Source: Phycisphaerales bacterium
GTDB lineage: Bacteria > Planctomycetota > Phycisphaerae > Phycisphaerales > SM1A02
Assembly (NCBI GenBank): GCA_029268515.1
Contig: JAQWNP010000001.1
Span: 62,001 to 126,000, forward strand
Direction of reading: 5' to 3'
Length of the DNA: 64,000 bases
Made by a program: the position numbers and the translations under genes. Below, piece after piece: positions 24,496 through 34,151 of this stretch; position 1 is the first letter of the stretch, and the number at the start of each line of letters is the position of its first letter. A model generated the notes under the pieces. It was not told the DNA's origin. It saw nothing but the letters and a program-made list of their open reading frames with translations, and ran no database searches.

Positions 24496-27024
24496 CTATC
24501 TCGGGGCAATCTCATCTGTTGCCCAAGGTCTATTTCGATTTATATGGAGCGCCCGAACACCAGAAACTTGTGCGGCCGTTACAGGTGATGAATCATTACC
24601 CCAAGCACGACGAACATAGGTCATGATCGCAGCAATTTCAGCATCACTTCCTAATGGGCTTGCTGGCATTGTTTGGTCAAACACCATGCCATTCATTTCC
24701 AGCGACCCTTCTAGTCCATGCAATAATATCTGAGCAAGAACGGTGACCGAACCGGTCACCCAGGGCGACCCACGAAGTGGTGGATACATATGGGGCATGC
24801 CCTGACCATCTGCCTGATGACATCCAACACAAACGGTATAGAGTTGGCGCCCCCATTCAAAACGGCGCTGATCAGCGACAGTCCACTGCCATTGAGGCGG
24901 CTCTTCGCCAGTGCGCGACGGCCAAGTCAACCTCGCATCAATTTTCTTGACCTTGTCCAGATGAGGCTGATCTACTGACTGAGTAACAAAGTCCTTCCAA
25001 TCTACAGGCGCCACGTCGAGTCTGAGCATTCGTGATTGTTCTGTGCCGAGTCGCTGTGCTGCCGCAACTGCGTTCCAGAGAACCTGACTTAACCATGGCC
25101 GATGAAACGACGCTTTCATCGCTAACTCACAGCATTGACGGCGCTCCTGCGGCGAACCAGATAACATTGATTGAGCCAGGAGATCTGCGGCGCGGCGATG
25201 TGATGAACAATCCTCTTTCCACTCATCGGACATTGATATTTCACTGAGCACCAATGATTCGCGGCCTTGAAGCCCTGCGATAGAAGCACTCACGACACGG
25301 GGCTCATTTCCGTCTCTATGCAAACTTGAAACCAAAGCAAGCAGTTGAGATTCGTGTTTGCCGTAGCCTAATGTAAGCACCGCTTGAACACGGACAGATA
25401 TCTCTGAGTCAACGCTACAATCAATAACAGCCGAATCAATCTCCTCGTCACCAAGAAACTTTTCAGCCAAACGCAGTCCATGTACACGAGATTGTATATC
25501 GCTATCTGAGAGTGCTACCAAGACATCGTCACGATTGATTTTGCCCAACGCTTCCAGGGTCCAGAGCGCATGAAGACGAGACAGCGAGGCATCCGGCTCC
25601 CTTACGAGATCATGAAGCAAATCAGCAATCTCAATTGCGCGACGCTCGACAAGCTGCTGCTGAGCAAAGTCTCGCCTGCATCCATTGGGATCTCGAAGCA
25701 TTAAGACAAGCTGCTGATTTGTGAGCGATGTCAAATCCAGAGGCGATTCATAAATTGCATCGTCTTTAGAAATTCGATAGATGCGACCGAGGCCAACGTT
25801 GCGATCCAACTTTCTCGCCAGAATCTGCTTGCGAAGAAATGTGGTCATGAAAATACGGTGCTGAATAATGCCTCTATACATGTCCACCACATAGACGTTG
25901 CCATCAGTCCCTTCAAAAAGATGCACGGGCCTAAATCGCTCATCAGCCGAAGCTAGAAATTCCCTCTTCTCGTAAACATCATCTGCTCTGGGTTGACTGC
26001 CATCTTCGGCAATTGACTTTCGCTTTATAAGATTTCCTGCCGGCTCACAGATGAGCGCATTACCCCGCAAATCTTTAGGTAGCGCATGACCCCTATAAAT
26101 CAAAGGGGAACAAGCAGCAGTAAAATGAGACAACTTACCTTCTGTCGTAAGGACGCCTGGTTGGTATCCGCGGTTAACACCTGGCGTCTTATGAATTGGA
26201 TAAACACGTTTATCTGGACTAATTGGAACATAGATGCCTGCAAAATGGTCTTGCCTTGGGTTTCGTGCTGCATAATGTGGCGCAACAAGATCCATGAGCA
26301 GTGGATTGCTGTTCGGCGCGTAGTACAAACGCCCGAAATCATCTTGCGCAATCCCCCATTGTCCATAACCGCGCGTGGGCTCAATTTCTATTTGCTTACC
26401 ATCAAAACGTAGGCGAATAGGATGTTGTGATAGATAGATCCAATTGTCGAGACCTCGGAGCAGCCCATTTGCGGCGTGTTCGGGGCTATCGAGTCCGCCA
26501 AAGCCTGTCAGAAGGGTCATCGTTTCATCAGCAATACCATCTGAATCCACATCTCGGCAGAACAGTAGATCAGGAGGCGACAAAACAAGAGCGCCGTCAT
26601 ACATCGGCAAAATCGCTCTTGGCAACACCAACTCGTCTAAGAACGTCGTACGAGTATCCATACAACCATCACCGGTGGTATCTTCGAGAATCCCAATTTG
26701 CCCCGTTGGAAGAAACTCATCCCCGCCATCAATATCTGACATATAGCCATGCATTTCGACAACCCACAGTCGTCCATCTGCACCAAATCGCGCGATGACT
26801 GGATCGCCAATAAGTGGTTCACTCGCAACCAATTCAACTCGATATCCATCTGGTACCACAAGGCCGGCCCTGGCTTGCTCGGGAGTAAGCACCTGAGCGG
26901 GAGGTAACACCAGATTCGAAGGGAGTGCGCCTTGCATTTCGCCTGCCCTATCACCCTGTTGCGCCGTTGCAGTACTTGCTAATAGCAGCAAACTAAAAAA
27001 GATAGTCTTTCCAAGAGACTGCAT
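24496..27024 (-). CDS. PVC-type beta-propeller dehydrogenase with C-terminal cytochrome c
   Basis: An 842-residue exported protein. The signal peptide covers residues 1-21 ('FSLLLLASTATAQ'). The N-terminal propeller is of the glucose/sorbosone dehydrogenase type used in planctomycetes and Verrucomicrobia ('VPDGYRVELVASEPLIGDP', 'VVEMHGYMSDIDGGDEF', 'NVYVVDMYRGIIQHR'). HEAT-like helical repeats occupy about 420-690. A C-terminal class I cytochrome c has the heme site CVGCH near residue 761 and a distal Met in 'GQGMPHMYPPLRG'. It should oxidise a periplasmic substrate, probably a sugar derivative, and pass electrons to its own heme. GAGG precedes ATG 27024. It follows a double-DUF1080 gene by 20 bases, implying one operon. 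Substrate unproven. Confidence 0.88.
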   Translation of the reverse strand: MQSLGKTIFFSLLLLASTATAQQGDRAGEMQGALPSNLVLPPAQVLTPEQARAGLVVPDGYRVELVASEPLIGDPVIARFGADGRLWVVEMHGYMSDIDGGDEFLPTGQIGILEDTTGDGCMDTRTTFLDELVLPRAILPMYDGALVLSPPDLLFCRDVDSDGIADETMTLLTGFGGLDSPEHAANGLLRGLDNWIYLSQHPIRLRFDGKQIEIEPTRGYGQWGIAQDDFGRLYYAPNSNPLLMDLVAPHYAARNPRQDHFAGIYVPISPDKRVYPIHKTPGVNRGYQPGVLTTEGKLSHFTAACSPLIYRGHALPKDLRGNALICEPAGNLIKRKSIAEDGSQPRADDVYEKREFLASADERFRPVHLFEGTDGNVYVVDMYRGIIQHRIFMTTFLRKQILARKLDRNVGLGRIYRISKDDAIYESPLDLTSLTNQQLVLMLRDPNGCRRDFAQQQLVERRAIEIADLLHDLVREPDASLSRLHALWTLEALGKINRDDVLVALSDSDIQSRVHGLRLAEKFLGDEEIDSAVIDCSVDSEISVRVQAVLTLGYGKHESQLLALVSSLHRDGNEPRVVSASIAGLQGRESLVLSEISMSDEWKEDCSSHRRAADLLAQSMLSGSPQERRQCCELAMKASFHRPWLSQVLWNAVAAAQRLGTEQSRMLRLDVAPVDWKDFVTQSVDQPHLDKVKKIDARLTWPSRTGEEPPQWQWTVADQRRFEWGRQLYTVCVGCHQADGQGMPHMYPPLRGSPWVTGSVTVLAQILLHGLEGSLEMNGMVFDQTMPASPLGSDAEIAAIMTYVRRAWGNDSSPVTAAQVSGVRALHINRNRPWATDEIAPR

Positions 27025-27044
27025 TTATTAACCTCACACCTACT

Positions 27045-28328
27045 TCATGAACGAACTGGCTTCGGCACTTTAATATCAGGTACAAACCAGATATTTCTGA
27101 ACTGTACGGGGTGACCATGATCTTGTAATAACAAGGGAGCGGGGCCCGGCCCCTCTTGATGGCCAGCGCCGGTGTTTGTTTCAATTGAAACATCATCATG
27201 GATTCGAACACCATTGTGATACACCGTGAGCTCAGCCATTTCTTTTTTAGTACCAGTTTCGTCATACACCGGTGGTGTAAATTCAATGAGGTAGGTCTGC
27301 CATTGACCCGGCGGCAATGCCATATTCACAGCTGGTGCAGCGACTCCGTAGATGCCTCCACATCGATTTGAAGCGCACGCCAACCCTGCCGAGTCGAGCA
27401 CCTGCACTTCGTATCTCCCTTGCAAGTAAACACCGCTGTTGCCGCGATCCTGACCTTGACGGTTGGTGGTAGTATTGGGCACGCAGAACTCCAGAAAAAG
27501 AACGCCGCCACCCAATGCCTCTCTGGTGAGCAGAGATCCTGTACCCGGCATCACCTCCATGGCACCATCCTCGATTTTCCAACGAGCAGGCTTTTCATCT
27601 CCATGGCCCCACCTTGAGAGTGATGAACCATCAAAGAGTGATTGCGCATTGCCGGGCACCGGTGTCTCAAGCAAATCATGCTGGGCCTGTTTGAGGGTGG
27701 CAGATTGAGGCTCTGCCAGAATCCGGATCTGAGCATCTCGCCACCACACTTGGCAATCACCGCTATGAACCTGAAATGCAATATGCCCAATCCGATCACG
27801 CCTGTCGATATAGTCCGCGCACAACACATCATTGACCCAACAGCGAATGCGTGGCCCCAGTGCTTGAATACGATACTTATTCCATTGCCCTACCTTAAAG
27901 GCGCTGCGACCCTGGGAATTGTTCTCCAATGATTGCAACCAGCCGACACCACCCTCATGATAGAGGCCACCAGACCAAGATCGTTTGGAGCCATCAATCT
28001 CCAGCTGATAACCCACAAGGCGGTCATCAACCACGTGACTGCGAATCTGAATACCTGAATTACTCTCCTGCTCGATCCTGACATCAAGCTTGAGATCAAA
28101 GTCTCTGTACTGCTGAGCACTCACTAAGAAACTATTGCGATCAAAGCTACCCCATCCATGTAACACATGACCATTCATTTCAAAATGGGCTGGACCAACT
28201 CGTTTCCAGCCTTCCAGTGACCCGTCTGAAAATAGCTTTTCATAGCCTGCTGAGTCAGCGTAAACTGGCAAGGACATCAGTAGGAAGAGCCCAGCAATCA
28301 CTGTTTTAAATCTAGGTAATATGTGCAT
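27045..28328 (-). CDS. secreted protein with two 3-keto-disaccharide hydrolase (DUF1080) domains
   Basis: A 427-residue exported protein with signal peptide 1-25. Two DUF1080 (3-keto-disaccharide hydrolase) domains lie in tandem. The first is at about 30-205 ('KLFSDGSLEGWKRVG', 'NSGIQIRSHV', 'HIAFQVHSGDCQVWWRDAQI'). The second is at about 228-420 ('SLFDGSSLSRWGHGDEKPARW', 'RGNSGVYLQGRYEVQVLDS'). Some members of this family hydrolyse 3-keto-glycosides; others only bind glycans. GGAG lies 6 bases before the ATG. The gene precedes the cytochrome-bearing propeller dehydrogenase by 20 bases. An attractive reading is that the dehydrogenase makes a keto-sugar that this protein cleaves, but the active residues have not been checked. 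Confidence 0.88.
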   Translation of the reverse strand: MHILPRFKTVIAGLFLLMSLPVYADSAGYEKLFSDGSLEGWKRVGPAHFEMNGHVLHGWGSFDRNSFLVSAQQYRDFDLKLDVRIEQESNSGIQIRSHVVDDRLVGYQLEIDGSKRSWSGGLYHEGGVGWLQSLENNSQGRSAFKVGQWNKYRIQALGPRIRCWVNDVLCADYIDRRDRIGHIAFQVHSGDCQVWWRDAQIRILAEPQSATLKQAQHDLLETPVPGNAQSLFDGSSLSRWGHGDEKPARWKIEDGAMEVMPGTGSLLTREALGGGVLFLEFCVPNTTTNRQGQDRGNSGVYLQGRYEVQVLDSAGLACASNRCGGIYGVAAPAVNMALPPGQWQTYLIEFTPPVYDETGTKKEMAELTVYHNGVRIHDDVSIETNTGAGHQEGPGPAPLLLQDHGHPVQFRNIWFVPDIKVPKPVRS

Positions 28329-28367
28329 TGAACGCTCCTATACAGCTCTTAAAAGATAGGCCATTTC

Positions 28368-29180
28368 ATGCTTGCAGCAATACCCCGTCAGATTTTTCCA
28401 TTCACAATCACCATTATTATCCTGACAGGGTACTGCGCAGGGGCTGATCAAGATGCTCAAACGCCACCAGTACCGACCTCACCGATAGAAGGCGATGAAA
28501 CCCACTACACGACATGCCCAGCCTCCCCTGATGGAATCGGAAAGGTCTACATGGGCCGAGAGATTAGCCAAGTCATGGGCCACCTTGGTGCCCAATGGCT
28601 AGAACGCCCAGAGCGGCAACAGGAAGAGCGAACTGATCTACTTGTCCAAATGCTTGAACTCAAGCCAGATCATGTTGTTGCCGACATCGGCGCCGGATCT
28701 GGTTACTTCACCATGCCCCTGGCAAAAAATGTCTCCAATGGAAAAGTGCTCGCCGTTGACATTCAACCAGAGATGCTGAAAATGCTAAAGCAAAGAAGCC
28801 AGGATTTAGGAATCACGAATGTCACACCGGTTCTAGGAACCATCACCGACCCAAATTTACCTGACTCTTCTGTCGATTTAGTTCTGATGGTTGATGCTTA
28901 CCACGAGTTTTCGAATCCACGTGAGATGATGGATGCAATTGTCACCGGACTCAAACCTGGGGGGCGGGTGGTTTTGGTCGAATTCAGAGCCGAAGACCCT
29001 AAAGTCATGATTAAGCGATTACATAAGATGACCGAAGCTCAGGTACGACTTGAGATGGATGCAGTTGGCCTGGAATGGATAGCCACCAAACATGATCTCC
29101 CACAGCAACATGTTTTGATTTTCAAAAAACCTGAACCAACCAAGACAACAGCTGAACCAGAAGAGAAGACCAGCCCGTAG
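28368..29180 (+). CDS. exported class I SAM-dependent methyltransferase-like protein
   Basis: A 270-residue protein that begins with a clear signal sequence ('FPFTITIIILTGYCAG', cleaved near residue 25) and then carries a class I methyltransferase core: motif I 'VVADIGAGSGYFTMPLA', 'LAVDIQPEML', 'LVLMVDAYHEF' and 'LKPGGRVVLVEF'. Such enzymes normally need cytoplasmic S-adenosylmethionine, so an exported copy is odd; similar exported methyltransferase-like proteins occur widely in bacteria and their role is unsettled. It is divergent from the DUF1080 gene by only 39 bases, so promoters must overlap and the genes may be co-regulated. It could be a binding or vestigial fold rather than an active enzyme. 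The C-terminus is a Lys/Pro/Glu-rich tail. Confidence 0.82.
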   Translation: MLAAIPRQIFPFTITIIILTGYCAGADQDAQTPPVPTSPIEGDETHYTTCPASPDGIGKVYMGREISQVMGHLGAQWLERPERQQEERTDLLVQMLELKPDHVVADIGAGSGYFTMPLAKNVSNGKVLAVDIQPEMLKMLKQRSQDLGITNVTPVLGTITDPNLPDSSVDLVLMVDAYHEFSNPREMMDAIVTGLKPGGRVVLVEFRAEDPKVMIKRLHKMTEAQVRLEMDAVGLEWIATKHDLPQQHVLIFKKPEPTKTTAEPEEKTSP

Positions 29181-29208
29181 AACCGAAAGAGGCGGAAGTG
29201 GTTACAGA

Positions 29209-29748
29209 CTAAAACGTCTCTATTTCGACTGATCTAAAAAATTCAACCTTGCCTGCTGCATAGCTCTTTCGATCTGATGGATGACTTTGCGCGAGTGCTT
29301 GTTTGCACTGCTCATAAGAACTAACAACTTCACCTTCAGCTAATAAGAGCTCACGAAAAGCGATGTGCTGATTCCAAGCATCATTTCCAATAACAAATAG
29401 ATGGGCGTGCGCCACCACTTGCCCTTCAATTTTGCGGGAGAAGAATCGCCTTCCAGGTATCCCCTGCTCGCCATGGCAAGCATATCCAAGCGTCTTCATG
29501 AGAGGAATGACCTCACGCGCATGATCTAACTCTTCAATGCCTGGCATGATGTCGAGAATTGGCTCTGCTGATAAATCTGGTATTGCAGTGCTGCCGATAT
29601 GTTCTGTTTCGAGAACATAAGGCTGACATCCTTCCCGAATTCTTTGCGCCTCTTCCGCAAAGAGATCTGCCCAGCTCGTTTGATGAGCCACTAAACCCAC
29701 GCTCCCTAAAGGAGCTCCAAGTACATTCCAGCGTTGTTCATCTATCAT
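29209..29748 (-). CDS. GrpB/UPF0157 family nucleotidyltransferase-fold protein
   Basis: A 179-residue cytoplasmic protein of the GrpB (UPF0157) family, usual length about 170-180. The diagnostic segment is 'EHIGSTAIPDLSAEPILDIM', near residues 48-67, where the GST and acidic residues match the nucleotidyltransferase fold. 'GIPGRRFFSR', 'HAHLF' and 'HIAFRELL' follow the family pattern. The biochemical function of GrpB proteins is poorly defined; some family members are fused to CoaE or have proposed nucleotidyl-transfer activity. It stands alone between the exported methyltransferase gene (convergent) and the copper-bearing dehydrogenase operon, and nothing nearby suggests a partner. Confidence 0.85.
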   Translation of the reverse strand: MIDEQRWNVLGAPLGSVGLVAHQTSWADLFAEEAQRIREGCQPYVLETEHIGSTAIPDLSAEPILDIMPGIEELDHAREVIPLMKTLGYACHGEQGIPGRRFFSRKIEGQVVAHAHLFVIGNDAWNQHIAFRELLLAEGEVVSSYEQCKQALAQSHPSDRKSYAAGKVEFFRSVEIETF

Positions 29749-29896
29749 TTGAGACTATCCCTCTGACACGCGTCCGTTTGGCCAGGAGTTCCATCGATTG
29801 GAATTCATCGCTGCCCTAAGCGTCCAATGCTTCGGCGTCACTCAGCGACTACACCCATAGTATGACATTGATTTACCAAAAACGCACACGACTGGG

Positions 29897-32800
29897 CTAA
29901 CGAACCACCGTCATGACGCCATTCATGATCCGCCAGTGCCCCGGCACCGTACAGACATAGGGGTATTTTCCCGGTTTTTCAGGAGCAATAAACTCAAGCG
30001 TCCTTGACTCCCCTGGTGCCGCCAGCCCCATTACATGCAATATTTTCTCTGAATCAGGGACAAACTCCCGTTCTCGACCGTCAGCGAGTGTGCTCATCGC
30101 ATCGCCACCACTACCGATCTCACGCAGGGCGCCTGGCTCAATGACCAGAAGATTGTGCTCCATCAGATCATTATTGGCCAACACAATTCGAACAGGCTGG
30201 CCAGCCTTCACGGTAAATCGCCGCACGTCATAAATCATCTTCCCACGAACCGCCTCAATTGGGACCACCTTAATGTCAAGATGACCATGCTCAGCTTCCC
30301 AATGAGACCGAGGCATCTCATTGATAGCGCTGATAGCGGCAAAGCGGATCTGCTGATCGTTGCCCTCTTTCGTTAAAGGCACGAGTTGGCCAACCGCATT
30401 TTCAGGATCCGTCACCCTGGGGAGCGCCGCAATTGCAGAAAGAGATTCACCCTTTAACTGACCACCCGGAATCAAGATATTGGCATTGAGCGATGGAGCG
30501 GGCATGTTGCTCGCCGCCCAAACCTCACTTCGGCTCTCGTCAAGAATCCGAATTCGAAACTCACTGAGTCGCTGCCCATAAGGTGGCTCAGTACGATTCC
30601 AAACGCGTACAGAGTCGATGGGGACAGACTTTCCTAAATCAACTTCCCACCAAGGATCTTGCTGACCTTCAATCGTGTGCGATGAGGTTCCGGCTGAAAA
30701 GATACCATTCGTATCTCCATCAATAGCAAGATCTGCCGTTCCACCGTGCGCCTCTGTTGATTGCGAAGCCTTACCACCGATAGCTACATTTTTTGTTCCC
30801 GAGAAGACCTCGACTTCAGGCAAGGTCAGGGTGGCTGGACCAGGAATCTCCACACGCACGAAACGGCCCGCAATACACTGATCAGCCGTTCGAACGCCCG
30901 GCAGCGATGCTGTCACCGCCGGCGCCAATGAGGCTCGAATCCTCTCATCAGAAATGTGATCAAGGCTCGCCAAGACAACATCCCTCGATGGCCCATCACC
31001 TGCGCCAGAAGCGTGCCAAATTTCATGCGCTGAACCCGACGATAGAACTAGGGCCGCCGTTGCTATTGACGCAAGAGTTGGGTCATCACTTCGCTTTGCC
31101 ATCGACTCTAAGCGGGGCTGTTGAGCTTGCAGCTGCGAAGGCTCAAGCTGCACAAGCATTTTGCCCAATTCGTCTCGACCAAGCTGTTTATCATCAAGAA
31201 TTGCAAGGGTATCAAGCAGTTCTTCATCACGGCTATTGCCGTTGAGTTCAGCAAGATGGCTGAGCGCCGCTTCTCGCTTCGCTGAACTTACATCAGCACC
31301 ACGGGTCAATAGCTCATAAGCAACGTACTCATCAAGCTCTTCTTCCAAGAGATCTTTTGTGCCCAAACGTTTCAGCATGAAGTCAACCGGAATGGGTCCA
31401 GAAGGCTCGCCATATTTACCAAGCACCGCGATCGTTCTGTCTAGCACGTACTCAAAGGCCCTATCCATTGGCCGCTTCGTCGACATCAGAGCAACATTAG
31501 CTGCATCACTTGACGGCACAAAGCCACATGCCAGCACTGCTTCTAAACGCACCCGCTGATCATCATCATGTACTTGTTGACGCAACAGCTTCAACGGTTC
31601 GTCGATATCAGGCAACGTATGCCTCAGCACTCGCGTTGATGCGGCGCGAGCTCGAGGATCCTCCGCTTGCAGAAGTTTCTCCAGCAGCGGCTGATTGACT
31701 TGACCAAGCCCCTGATAAACCCATAGACCTTCTAAAAGGCGATGTTCGTATCCTGGATCTGCTGGATCGGCTGATGCAATCCAAGCTTCTAACGCTGGGA
31801 GTACGTCTGCTGGATCACGGCGCTGCAATTCTAATCGCGCATGATATCTCGTACGACTCTCGTACGATTCAAGCAAGGAAAGTAAAGACTCATTTGACTC
31901 ACCAACAATTTGAGGTGGCTCAAGTATCAATCCATCTCGATGCGTGACTCGCCAAATTCGACCATGAGCATGATCACGCCGTTCATCACGCATCGAGTAC
32001 TGCATATGACCAACAATAGGATTGTGATAGTCCAGCACATACAACGCACCATCTGGACCGAGCATCATGTCGACCGGGCGAAAGTTGACATCCGTTGAGC
32101 GAAGAAGCTCTTGCGGCATCGACTCACTTCCAAAACCAGAGCCATCATCAAAGATCCGGTACCAGCGCACACCATGGAACCCAATACATTGATTGATCAG
32201 AAACCGTCCCTGAATTTCTTCCGGAAAGTGACTTGAATGAATAATCTCTGTGCCGGAGGTTGGACGGCGCCCACCAGGCGTAAAGGACTGAACAGGCGTC
32301 CCGCCCGAATAGACTTCTTGCCCTGCTCGAGGGTAGTCGTAGTTACTGGAAACCTGGGCGCCTGTGTAGTTTGCACCATTGGAAGCATCCGAAACAATAT
32401 TCTGACCCCATGCATCAAAGACGTGACCCCAAGGATTCGCATAGGGATAGCTTGAGAAAACCTCGAATCGATGGGAACGAGGATCAAATCGAAAGACCGC
32501 CCCATACTTCACACGCTTGGGCCCATACGGTGTCTCCACTTGTGAGTGGTGAAACGTACCTTCATTAAAGTAAAAGGCCCCGCCCGGTCCCCACTCGAAC
32601 GCCGACATCGAATGGTGGCTATCTTCAGAACCAAAACCATGGAGCACGATTTCTCGCGTATCCGCTATCCCATCTCCATTAATATCTTCGGCATAGATCA
32701 GATTTGGCTGATCAACGATGTAAGCACCATCTCCCCTAATAGCAAAGCCCGTCGGGATATAGAGCCCGTCTAAAAAAGTGGTTGACGCGTCAGCGCGGCC

Positions 32801-33127
32801 GTCATTGTCTGTGTCAGACAAAATAATGACCGAATCATTTGGAGGCTCACCCGGCAATAGATGTGGGTAAGTCGGCGCATTTGAAACCCATAGACGTCCT
32901 TGGGCATCAAAGGCCATTGCCATTGGATTACGCAGAGGGAAATCAACTTCAGATGCATAGAGGTTAATTTCATAACCATCTGCAAGTATGAACTTGTCAA
33001 TACTTTGCTGCGGCGTTAGAAATTTAGGCTCTTCAACAACATTAGGATCACCAGCCCAAACACACTGCCCAAAAGCAGTGATCGATAAACCCAAAATAAA
33101 CCAACATCGAATAAGGCATTGACTCAT
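29897..33127 (-). CDS. PVC-type beta-propeller dehydrogenase with discoidin and C-terminal blue-copper domains
   Basis: A 1076-residue exported protein. The signal peptide is about 25 residues. The propeller ('FILADGYEINLYASEVDFPL', 'LWVSNAPTYPHLLPGEPP', 'ALYVLDYHNPIVGHMQY') is the same family as the protein encoded at 24496-27024. HEAT-like repeats span about 400-700. An F5/8 type C (discoidin) domain at about 740-880 ('DPWWEVDLGKSVPIDSVRVW') suggests carbohydrate binding. A plastocyanin/azurin-like domain at about 970-1076 has ligands His in 'LMEHNLLVIE' and C-x4-H-x3-M in 'YVCTVPGHWRIM', the azurin spacing. No CxxCH is present, so copper replaces heme as electron acceptor. The start overlaps the stop of the SGNH hydrolase gene by 4 bases. 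Substrate unknown. Confidence 0.9.
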   Translation of the reverse strand: MSQCLIRCWFILGLSITAFGQCVWAGDPNVVEEPKFLTPQQSIDKFILADGYEINLYASEVDFPLRNPMAMAFDAQGRLWVSNAPTYPHLLPGEPPNDSVIILSDTDNDGRADASTTFLDGLYIPTGFAIRGDGAYIVDQPNLIYAEDINGDGIADTREIVLHGFGSEDSHHSMSAFEWGPGGAFYFNEGTFHHSQVETPYGPKRVKYGAVFRFDPRSHRFEVFSSYPYANPWGHVFDAWGQNIVSDASNGANYTGAQVSSNYDYPRAGQEVYSGGTPVQSFTPGGRRPTSGTEIIHSSHFPEEIQGRFLINQCIGFHGVRWYRIFDDGSGFGSESMPQELLRSTDVNFRPVDMMLGPDGALYVLDYHNPIVGHMQYSMRDERRDHAHGRIWRVTHRDGLILEPPQIVGESNESLLSLLESYESRTRYHARLELQRRDPADVLPALEAWIASADPADPGYEHRLLEGLWVYQGLGQVNQPLLEKLLQAEDPRARAASTRVLRHTLPDIDEPLKLLRQQVHDDDQRVRLEAVLACGFVPSSDAANVALMSTKRPMDRAFEYVLDRTIAVLGKYGEPSGPIPVDFMLKRLGTKDLLEEELDEYVAYELLTRGADVSSAKREAALSHLAELNGNSRDEELLDTLAILDDKQLGRDELGKMLVQLEPSQLQAQQPRLESMAKRSDDPTLASIATAALVLSSGSAHEIWHASGAGDGPSRDVVLASLDHISDERIRASLAPAVTASLPGVRTADQCIAGRFVRVEIPGPATLTLPEVEVFSGTKNVAIGGKASQSTEAHGGTADLAIDGDTNGIFSAGTSSHTIEGQQDPWWEVDLGKSVPIDSVRVWNRTEPPYGQRLSEFRIRILDESRSEVWAASNMPAPSLNANILIPGGQLKGESLSAIAALPRVTDPENAVGQLVPLTKEGNDQQIRFAAISAINEMPRSHWEAEHGHLDIKVVPIEAVRGKMIYDVRRFTVKAGQPVRIVLANNDLMEHNLLVIEPGALREIGSGGDAMSTLADGREREFVPDSEKILHVMGLAAPGESRTLEFIAPEKPGKYPYVCTVPGHWRIMNGVMTVVR

Positions 33128-34095
33128 GGCGACCCCTGGCTACTGCCCTCAATGAGCATGTTCTTGGGATCAACCTTGGGCATGGCCCAGATGCGCTGGT
33201 CCGCTTCTAAAATGAGTTGATCTTGCTTTTGCATTTCAGGGGGAAAAGACTCAACACCAAAAGGGGCCTTCCGCCGACCATAAACATATTCCGTATTGAC
33301 AGGTCGCCAGCGATAGAAGAACTGTCTGTTCTTGTGAATGATTGCTTGCCGCAACAACTCTGCTTGTGGATTCAGATTCCAGGGACTCAAAGGCGGCACA
33401 TCAGCGGGCATTAGACCCAGGGCATTGGCCAAATGCTGGCTCACAAATCGATAGCCCTCATCATTGAGATGAATGCCATTGATCGTCAGCGGCTTGCTCC
33501 CCAATTCAGTCATATGTGCATACGTAGGCGCATAAAGATCAATAAAAACAACGCCCTTTTTCTTGGCAACTTTATTCATAGAAGCCGTGTACAACTCAAG
33601 ATCATGATTGTGCGCAGTCGGATCAGGCAATGAACCGCCCAAGTCTTCGTGAGCAATCGGTGAAACCAGAACCAGACGAGGCGACGCCTCTGTGTTGTAC
33701 TGTTGGCTTTGATGACCATCGATATACACAGCAAGATCACGCTCGAATTGATCCAGCTCTTCAGCGCCCTGAAATGACTCATTCATTCCAAAACACGCGA
33801 TGATCACGTCCGTTTTGTTTGCCGCAAGGTGTTCCTGCATGGTGCCAAAATTGAGTGGACGGGGTTGGAGCGTCAGTTCATCTCCACTCCATCCCATATT
33901 CCGTAGCGAGATATTGTCTTTTGGCCTCGTTGTTTGAAGCATCGTCTCAAGGTAACCGTAATGCCCCATGCGCTCCGCAAAGGTATTACCGAGAACGACA
34001 ACCCGATCTCCTGGCTCAACCACATCTGCAGCAGCAAACGGCAAACATGATGCCATCCCTAAAATCATCGTTGAGAAAATGCTGCGGTGGAACAT
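33124..34095 (-). CDS. exported SGNH/GDSL-type hydrolase
   Basis: A 323-residue protein with signal peptide 1-22 ('FSTMILGMASCLPFAAA'). It belongs to the SGNH hydrolase superfamily in the PVC-specific form: block II Gly in 'LRNMGWSGDEL', block III Asn in 'ACFGMNESF' and block V 'INGIHLNDEGY' with catalytic Asp/His spacing. Block I 'VVVLGNTFAERMG' has Asn where Ser is expected in a classical GDSL, so the nucleophile may differ or be missing. Family members remove acyl groups from sugars or lipids. The stop overlaps the dehydrogenase start (ATGA), a strong sign of coupling. ATG 34095 is chosen for the signal peptide; upstream in-frame starts run into the preceding small gene. Confidence 0.82.
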   Translation of the reverse strand: MFHRSIFSTMILGMASCLPFAAADVVEPGDRVVVLGNTFAERMGHYGYLETMLQTTRPKDNISLRNMGWSGDELTLQPRPLNFGTMQEHLAANKTDVIIACFGMNESFQGAEELDQFERDLAVYIDGHQSQQYNTEASPRLVLVSPIAHEDLGGSLPDPTAHNHDLELYTASMNKVAKKKGVVFIDLYAPTYAHMTELGSKPLTINGIHLNDEGYRFVSQHLANALGLMPADVPPLSPWNLNPQAELLRQAIIHKNRQFFYRWRPVNTEYVYGRRKAPFGVESFPPEMQKQDQLILEADQRIWAMPKVDPKNMLIEGSSQGSP

Positions 34096-34151
34096 CCTGT
34101 CATCATATCGCGTCAGCCTGTTTCTCTGCCGACTACTTTCGGCCATGGCCG

